Assembly: GCA_964547415.1 (NCBI GenBank)
Contig: CAZJNX010000157.1
Span: 1-11,460 of the forward strand
DNA: 11,460 bases
Reading direction: 5' to 3'
Origin: CAZJNX01 sp964547415
Lineage (GTDB): Bacteria > Pseudomonadota > Alphaproteobacteria > Rhizobiales > Amorphaceae
The notes under the pieces are model-generated. The model saw only the letters and a list, made by a program, of their open reading frames with translations, was not told the DNA's origin and made no database searches. Positions 7,697-11,460 of the stretch are shown in pieces (position 1 is the first letter of the stretch; the number at the start of each line of letters is the position of its first letter). A program made the position numbers and the translations under genes.

Positions 7697-7725
7697 TGGA
7701 TAGGCCGCGGCGGGCGCCGGCACAA
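7697..7725 (-). promoter_or_regulatory. Sigma-70-type promoter of the SDR gene
   Basis: On the minus strand TTGTGC (7725-7720) and TATCCA (7702-7697) are separated by exactly 17 bases. The expected transcript starts near 7690, giving a leader of about 33 nt that contains the GAGGG ribosome-binding site. It lies in the 134-bp gap after the hairpin that ends the preceding operon, so the SDR gene is likely transcribed separately. Confidence 0.6.
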
Positions 7726-7785
7726 CGGGACGGGCCGCCCCGCCCGCGGCATGGCCGGTGTGCCGTCCGCGCCCTTGCGGGGCGG

Positions 7786-7804
7786 GGCCGCCTACTGGGC
7801 GGCC
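7786..7804 (-). terminator. GC hairpin straddling the TAG stop codon (end of ABC-CNBD-MBL operon)
   Basis: GGCCGCC (7786-7792) and GGCGGCC (7798-7804) are perfect 7-bp complements around the loop TACTG. The TAG stop of the hydrolase gene (7794-7792) spans the loop edge. No U-tract follows in the transcript sense. Confidence 0.45.
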
Positions 7805-8703
7805 TCGGGCCGGGCGAGTGGGCCGGAGACGGACACGCGCCCGTCCACGACGGCGATCGTCATGCCCTCGCGCGCGACCTCCGCCTCGGGGAAGCCGGCC
7901 TTGACGTCGCGGCGGATGGCGTCGAGGGCGGCGTCGTCCCGCTTCGGCTCGTGGTGGAAGAGGACCGGCATCTTCACGCCCGCGGCCTCGGCGAGGGCGA
8001 GGGCGCGCTCGGGCGTGGAATGGCCCCAGCCCACGTGGCGCTGGTACTCCGCCTCGCTGTACATGGCGTCGTAGACCATCACGTCGCAGCCTTCCACGAA
8101 GGCGGCCACCGCCTCGTCCTTCACCGCGTCCCCGTGCTCGTGGTCGGTGATGACGGCGAGGGAGGAGCCGTGCCAGTCGATCCGGTAGCCGGTGGCGTCG
8201 CCCGGATGGTTGAGGGCGACGGTGCGCACCTTCAGCCCCTCCCGGACCTCGATGGTCTCGCCCGCGCGGAAGCCGTGGAAGCGCGTCGCCCGCAGCGCCG
8301 TGGTCGGGACCGGGAAGATGGGCGGGGACATCAGGCGGGCGATGATCTCCTCCAGCGAGCCACCGGCGGGGATGTGGCCGGCCCAAAGGTTCACCGAGAC
8401 CGCCGGGTCGTAGGCCGGGCAGAAGAAGGGCAGCCCGCACACGTGGTCGAGGTGGGTGTGGGTGAACAGGAGGTCGACCGAGGTCACTCCGCGGGCGGCG
8501 AGCGCGAGCCCGAGGGGCCGGGCGCCCGAGCCGCAGTCGATCAGCACCATGTGGGGGCCGGCGTGGATCTCGAGGGCCGTCGTCTCCCCGCCGTAGCGCA
8601 GGGTCGCCGGCCCCGGCACGGGGATCGAGCCGCGCACCCCCCAGAAGGTGACGGAAAGCCGCCGCTCGTCCGCGCCGGCGGCCGGGGTCGCCGCCCCGCT
8701 CAT
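7792..8703 (-). CDS. Metallo-beta-lactamase-fold hydrolase (RNase Z/PhnP-like type)
   Basis: The 303-residue protein has a full set of metal ligands for a two-metal MBL phosphodiesterase-type enzyme: HTHLDH at 82-87, H166 in NHPGDATGYRI, D187 in ITDHEH and H250 in FHHEP. The N-terminal WGVRGSIPVPGP and LRYGGETT segments are typical of the RNase Z/PhnP-like branch, whose known members cleave phosphodiesters including cyclic phosphates. The actual substrate cannot be read from sequence. The ATG at 8703 overlaps the TGA of the cyclic-nucleotide-binding gene (ATGA), which fixes the start and indicates coupled translation, although the frame is open further upstream. Its position after a cNMP-binding protein makes a signalling nucleotide a plausible substrate, but that is inference. 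Confidence 0.88.
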   Translation of the reverse strand: MSGAATPAAGADERRLSVTFWGVRGSIPVPGPATLRYGGETTALEIHAGPHMVLIDCGSGARPLGLALAARGVTSVDLLFTHTHLDHVCGLPFFCPAYDPAVSVNLWAGHIPAGGSLEEIIARLMSPPIFPVPTTALRATRFHGFRAGETIEVREGLKVRTVALNHPGDATGYRIDWHGSSLAVITDHEHGDAVKDEAVAAFVEGCDVMVYDAMYSEAEYQRHVGWGHSTPERALALAEAAGVKMPVLFHHEPKRDDAALDAIRRDVKAGFPEAEVAREGMTIAVVDGRVSVSGPLARPEAAQ

Positions 8704-9218
8704 GCCTTGGAGGCGCCCGCCTTGAGGCGGCCGAGCTCCGCCGTCGTCCGCTCGAGGCGATGGGCGAGCACGCGCATCACCTCCACCGCCATGTCCGGAA
8801 AGTTCTTGAGCATCTTGAAGAAGTTCTCCTTGGACACGGCGAGCGCCAGGACGTCGGAGGTGGCCCGCACGGTGGCGGTCCGCGGCACGTCGGTGAGGAT
8901 CGCGATCTCGCCGACCACGTCGTTGCGGCCGACCTCCGCCACCTTGTTCTCCCCGCCGGGGGTCACGATCACCACGTCGGCGGTGCCCGACAGCAGGATG
9001 TAGGCGACGTCCCCGGTCTCGCCCTGCTCCACCAGGCATTCGCCGGACGCGAACGTGACCCGCTCGCTGATGAAGGCGAGCAACCTCAGCCGCTGGTCCT
9101 CGATGCCGCGGAACAGGGTGACCTTCTTGAGCGCGGCCACCTCCGAATCGAGGGTCATCGACGCCGTCTCCCCTGCCCCGCCGGGCGCTTCCTCGCCACG
9201 CTCCGGCCGCGTCGTCAT
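8700..9218 (-). CDS. Stand-alone cyclic-nucleotide-binding domain protein
   Basis: The 172-residue product is a single CRP/PKA-type cNMP-binding domain with no DNA-binding helix-turn-helix and no catalytic domain. The helix-strand lead-in is at about 27-55 (LKKVTLFRGI), the barrel at about 56-115 (FASGECLVEQGETGDVAYIL), and the phosphate-binding cassette reads VVGEIAILTDVPRTATVRA (101-119). Gly103-Glu104 and Arg113, the ribose and cyclic-phosphate ligands, are kept, so binding of cAMP or cGMP is likely. A C-terminal helix follows (KNFPDMAVEVMRVLAHRLER). ATG 9218 overlaps the TGA of the ABC gene (ATGA) and is therefore preferred over Met21. The first 20 residues are probably a disordered tail. 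It may report cNMP level to the ABC-like protein or the MBL enzyme encoded next to it. Confidence 0.88.
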   Translation of the reverse strand: MTTRPERGEEAPGGAGETASMTLDSEVAALKKVTLFRGIEDQRLRLLAFISERVTFASGECLVEQGETGDVAYILLSGTADVVIVTPGGENKVAEVGRNDVVGEIAILTDVPRTATVRATSDVLALAVSKENFFKMLKNFPDMAVEVMRVLAHRLERTTAELGRLKAGASKA

Positions 9219-11460
9219 GCGGCGGACTCCTCCACTGGCTCCCCGCCGCCCTCGCGCTCCCGCGCAACGCTAGCCCAACTTCCCGACGCGACCAAGCGGC
9301 CATCGCGCATGAGGGCGACCTTGTCGAACCGGGCCGCCAGGTCCTCGGAGGCGGTCCCCACGACGAGGGTGCGGCCCTCGCTCTCCCGCCGGACCGCCTC
9401 GAGCACCTCCGGCTCGCCGTCGAGGATCCCGTCGACGACGAGGACGGGCGGACGCTTCAGGAGGGCGCGGACGAGGCCGACGCGGCGGCGCTGGGTCGCC
9501 GACAGGCGCGAGCCCTGGACGCCGGCGGAGAAGTCGAGGCCGGCGAGGGAGATGGGCTCGCGCAGGCCGAGCTCGGTGAGGACGTCCCGCAGGAATCCGG
9601 TGATGCGCTCGCTCGCCCCGCGCCGGTCGACGCGCGCCTTGCCGAACAGGAGGTTCTCCTCGATGGTCATGGGCGGGACGTAGGCGGCCGGGTCGAAGGG
9701 GGCGTAGCGCCCGCCGAGGGCGGCAAGGCCCGCCTTGACCTTCGGACGGGCCTTTACGATGCGCGCCTCGACGGCCTCGTCGATGTCGACGAGGCGGTGG
9801 CGGGCGGGCACCAGGCGGAAGGCGAGCCCCACGAAGTCCGCCGTCTCCTCCTCGGAGAGGCCGGCAACGCCGCCCGCCGTCGACAGCTTCTTGAGGCGCG
9901 CCTCGAACAGCGGCGTCTCCTCCGCCGTCAGGAAGGAGTAGTCGCCGAGGAGCGCGTCCCCCGCCTCGATGCCGGAGAACAATTCGATCATGGTGCGGGC
10001 GACCTCCGCGCCGATCGCCACCAGGTCGTCGGCGAGCCCCACCTCCTTGAGGATGCCCATGACGTCCCGGTCGTGCGGGATGCGCTCCACCTTCGTCTCG
10101 AGGTCGGCGGGCAGCGCGAACAGGACGTTCTCGGCGAGGGTGGCGGAGTTGTTGAAGCGCGCCGCGTCCCACAGCTCCACGAGGCCGGTGAGCTTCGAAT
10201 CCTCCGCGACGCGGCTCGCGATCCGCGCCCGCGCCTCCAGGATGCGCCCGACGAGGTGCTCGGCCGCCGCCGGATCGAGCCGCTCCTGCAGGCCGAGGCG
10301 GTAGAGATCGTCGCCCATCCCGACGGTCTCGAACAGGGACAGGACGCGGCGGTCGAGCGCCTCGTGCCCGTCGACCCCCGCCACCTCGAGGTCCTCCCAC
10401 GGCGCGCTCACCTCGAGGAGCGAGTTGCCGGTGAGCTGCGCCTCCGCCTGGCGGAAGCGCGCCTCGGCCTTCTCGAGGGGCGCCTCGCCCGCGGGCTGGT
10501 TGCGGATGGCGTAGTAGACGTTGCCGCGGATGGTCTCGTTGAAGATGTAGGGGTCGGACGCGACGTAGGACAGGGCGCGGCAGCGCAGCCACTCCGGCAG
10601 TCCGTCCATGGCCTTCCCCCCGAGCTCCACCCGCCCGGACTGGACGTGGAGGAGCCCGGCCATCACGAGGAGGAGCTCGGTGCGGCCCGACCCGTCGCGT
10701 CCGAGGACGGCGAGCCCCTCCCCTTCCGCGACCTCGAGGCTGACGGCCGTCAGCGCCTGGCCGCTGCCGCCGGCCTCCGCGGTCACCTGGGAGAGGGCGA
10801 GACTGCCGGCGGGAAGGTCGACCGGGCCGTCCGGCGCGCCGAGCCGCTCGGCCGGGATCGCGTCCTCCGGCCCGAAGTTCTCCACGACCGTCTCGTACTT
10901 GATCGAGACCGCCGACATCGTCTGGTACCAGGTGAGCAGCTCCTTCCACGGGCTCGCCAGGTCCTTGTAGGCGGCAAGCACCGCCACCAGCGCGCCGAAC
11001 GACAACTCCCCCTTGATGACCAGGTAGCCGCCGACCGAATAGAAAAAAAACGGCGGCAGCTGGTTCATAAAGTTGTTGAAGAATTTGATCATGAACTTCC
11101 GGCGGAAGATTTCCAGCCGGATCTTGTAGTTCACGAACAGGCGATCGGAAAGGTCGGCGAGGTGCCAACGGGCGGTGTCGTTGGCATGGATGTCGACGAC
11201 GCCGCCGATGCTCTCCCCCACGCGGTCGGAGATGCGGCGTATGTTCTTCACCCGCTCGCGCGACAGGAGCACGACCTTGCGCTGCATCTTCGGGATGATG
11301 TAGGCCTGCAGCGGATAGAGGGACACGGCGGCCGCGCCGAGGAACGGGTCCTGCGCGAAGATGAACACCACGTAGACGAGCAGCGTGCCGCCCTGGAAGG
11401 CGGGCGTGGCGATCGCCTCGCCGATGAAGACGCCGACGTCCTCCACCTCCGCGGTGATCA
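9215..11460 (-). CDS. ABC-exporter-like membrane protein with degenerate, insertion-bearing ATPase domain (partial)
   Basis: The last 747 residues are visible and the N-terminus lies beyond the window. Residues are numbered from Val (GTG) 11446. Residues 1-195 are the second half of a type I exporter membrane domain, with hydrophobic segments near 20-50 and 130-160 and an ERVKNIRRISDRVGE coupling region. A nucleotide-binding domain spans about 215-725, but its key motifs are altered: Walker A GRDGSGRT (249-256, Lys to Arg), Q-loop VASDP (Gln to Ser297), signature LSATQ (648-652), Walker B VLVVDG (catalytic Glu to Gly673) and H-loop GTAS (His to Ala699). About 350 residues separate Q-loop and signature, where some 60 are usual. 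In and beside this insert the motifs ETIRGN, ATLAEN and MTIEEN recur. The gene overlaps the next by 4 bp (ATGA). ATP hydrolysis looks unlikely unless a partner supplies a catalytic site. A sensor, scaffold or pseudo-transporter role is inference. Confidence 0.82.
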   Translation of the reverse strand, partial: ITAEVEDVGVFIGEAIATPAFQGGTLLVYVVFIFAQDPFLGAAAVSLYPLQAYIIPKMQRKVVLLSRERVKNIRRISDRVGESIGGVVDIHANDTARWHLADLSDRLFVNYKIRLEIFRRKFMIKFFNNFMNQLPPFFFYSVGGYLVIKGELSFGALVAVLAAYKDLASPWKELLTWYQTMSAVSIKYETVVENFGPEDAIPAERLGAPDGPVDLPAGSLALSQVTAEAGGSGQALTAVSLEVAEGEGLAVLGRDGSGRTELLLVMAGLLHVQSGRVELGGKAMDGLPEWLRCRALSYVASDPYIFNETIRGNVYYAIRNQPAGEAPLEKAEARFRQAEAQLTGNSLLEVSAPWEDLEVAGVDGHEALDRRVLSLFETVGMGDDLYRLGLQERLDPAAAEHLVGRILEARARIASRVAEDSKLTGLVELWDAARFNNSATLAENVLFALPADLETKVERIPHDRDVMGILKEVGLADDLVAIGAEVARTMIELFSGIEAGDALLGDYSFLTAEETPLFEARLKKLSTAGGVAGLSEEETADFVGLAFRLVPARHRLVDIDEAVEARIVKARPKVKAGLAALGGRYAPFDPAAYVPPMTIEENLLFGKARVDRRGASERITGFLRDVLTELGLREPISLAGLDFSAGVQGSRLSATQRRRVGLVRALLKRPPVLVVDGILDGEPEVLEAVRRESEGRTLVVGTASEDLAARFDKVALMRDGRLVASGSWASVAREREGGGEPVEESAA

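Noticed and set aside
7660..9003. 447-codon plus-strand frame opposite the MBL and CNBD genes
   Set aside because: The His/Arg/Gly-rich translation is the antisense shadow of two well-supported genes.
8704..9303. N-terminal extension of the MBL hydrolase frame upstream of 8703
   Set aside because: It overlaps the cyclic-nucleotide-binding gene in another frame and is low complexity. The ATGA overlap gives a better start.
9428..9505. Frameshift as the reason for the odd ABC motifs
   Set aside because: The frame is open throughout, the flanking residues align well with ABC domains (RRRVGLVRALLKRPPVLVV), and the changes are single substitutions.
9270..11168. 632-codon minus-strand frame overlapping the ABC gene
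   Set aside because: Its translation is Pro/Arg/Gly-rich and featureless, while the alternative frame gives a recognisable membrane domain and NBD.

Overview
The window comes from a very GC-rich bacterium (clearly above 70% G+C by eye). It is most likely an alphaproteobacterium: the demethylase, the small membrane protein and the short-chain dehydrogenase resemble proteins common in Hyphomicrobiales and Rhodospirillales, and two promoters have the TTGac-N17-CTA/TATc shape usual in that class. No tRNA, rRNA, CRISPR array, transposase or integrase was seen. Most long antisense open frames are GC-driven shadows.

Layout. Positions 1-294 hold the end of a Thr-rich, probably exported protein of unknown function. 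Facing it is a glycosyltransferase-61-like gene (332-1213, minus) that lacks part of the usual C-terminal half. About 230 bp of divergent promoter DNA separates this from a large flavin/Fe-S oxidoreductase of the N-methylproline (stachydrine pathway) demethylase type (1448-3499, plus). Positions 3500-5781 (minus) are the wreck of a large surface protein with ELWxxDGT-type repeats, a pre-peptidase-C-terminal-like domain and cadherin-like segments. It is broken by at least four frame changes. A short stray HD-domain-like motif lies just upstream of it. A four-helix membrane protein follows (5921-6388, minus), then about 500 bp with no convincing gene but with paired palindromes. Next are an SDR-family dehydrogenase (6893-7657, minus) with a clear promoter and a three-gene operon on the minus strand.

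The operon (11460 to 7792, read leftward) is the most interesting part. It encodes an ABC-exporter-like fusion protein, a stand-alone cyclic-nucleotide-binding protein and a metallo-beta-lactamase-fold hydrolase. The genes are joined by two ATGA stop/start overlaps, so their products are probably made together. The ABC nucleotide-binding domain is degenerate at every catalytic motif: Walker A Lys to Arg, Q-loop Gln to Ser, LSGGQ to LSATQ, Walker B Glu to Gly and H-loop His to Ala. It also carries about 290 extra residues between Q-loop and signature, in which a TIxxN-type motif occurs three times in all. This could be a membrane sensor or a regulated scaffold controlled by cAMP/cGMP rather than an ordinary pump. 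That role is inference.

A second unusual pattern is that all four intact minus-strand genes that end a transcription unit (GT61-like, membrane protein, SDR, MBL) have their stop codon in or at the edge of the loop of a perfect 6-7 bp GC-rich hairpin with no U-tract.
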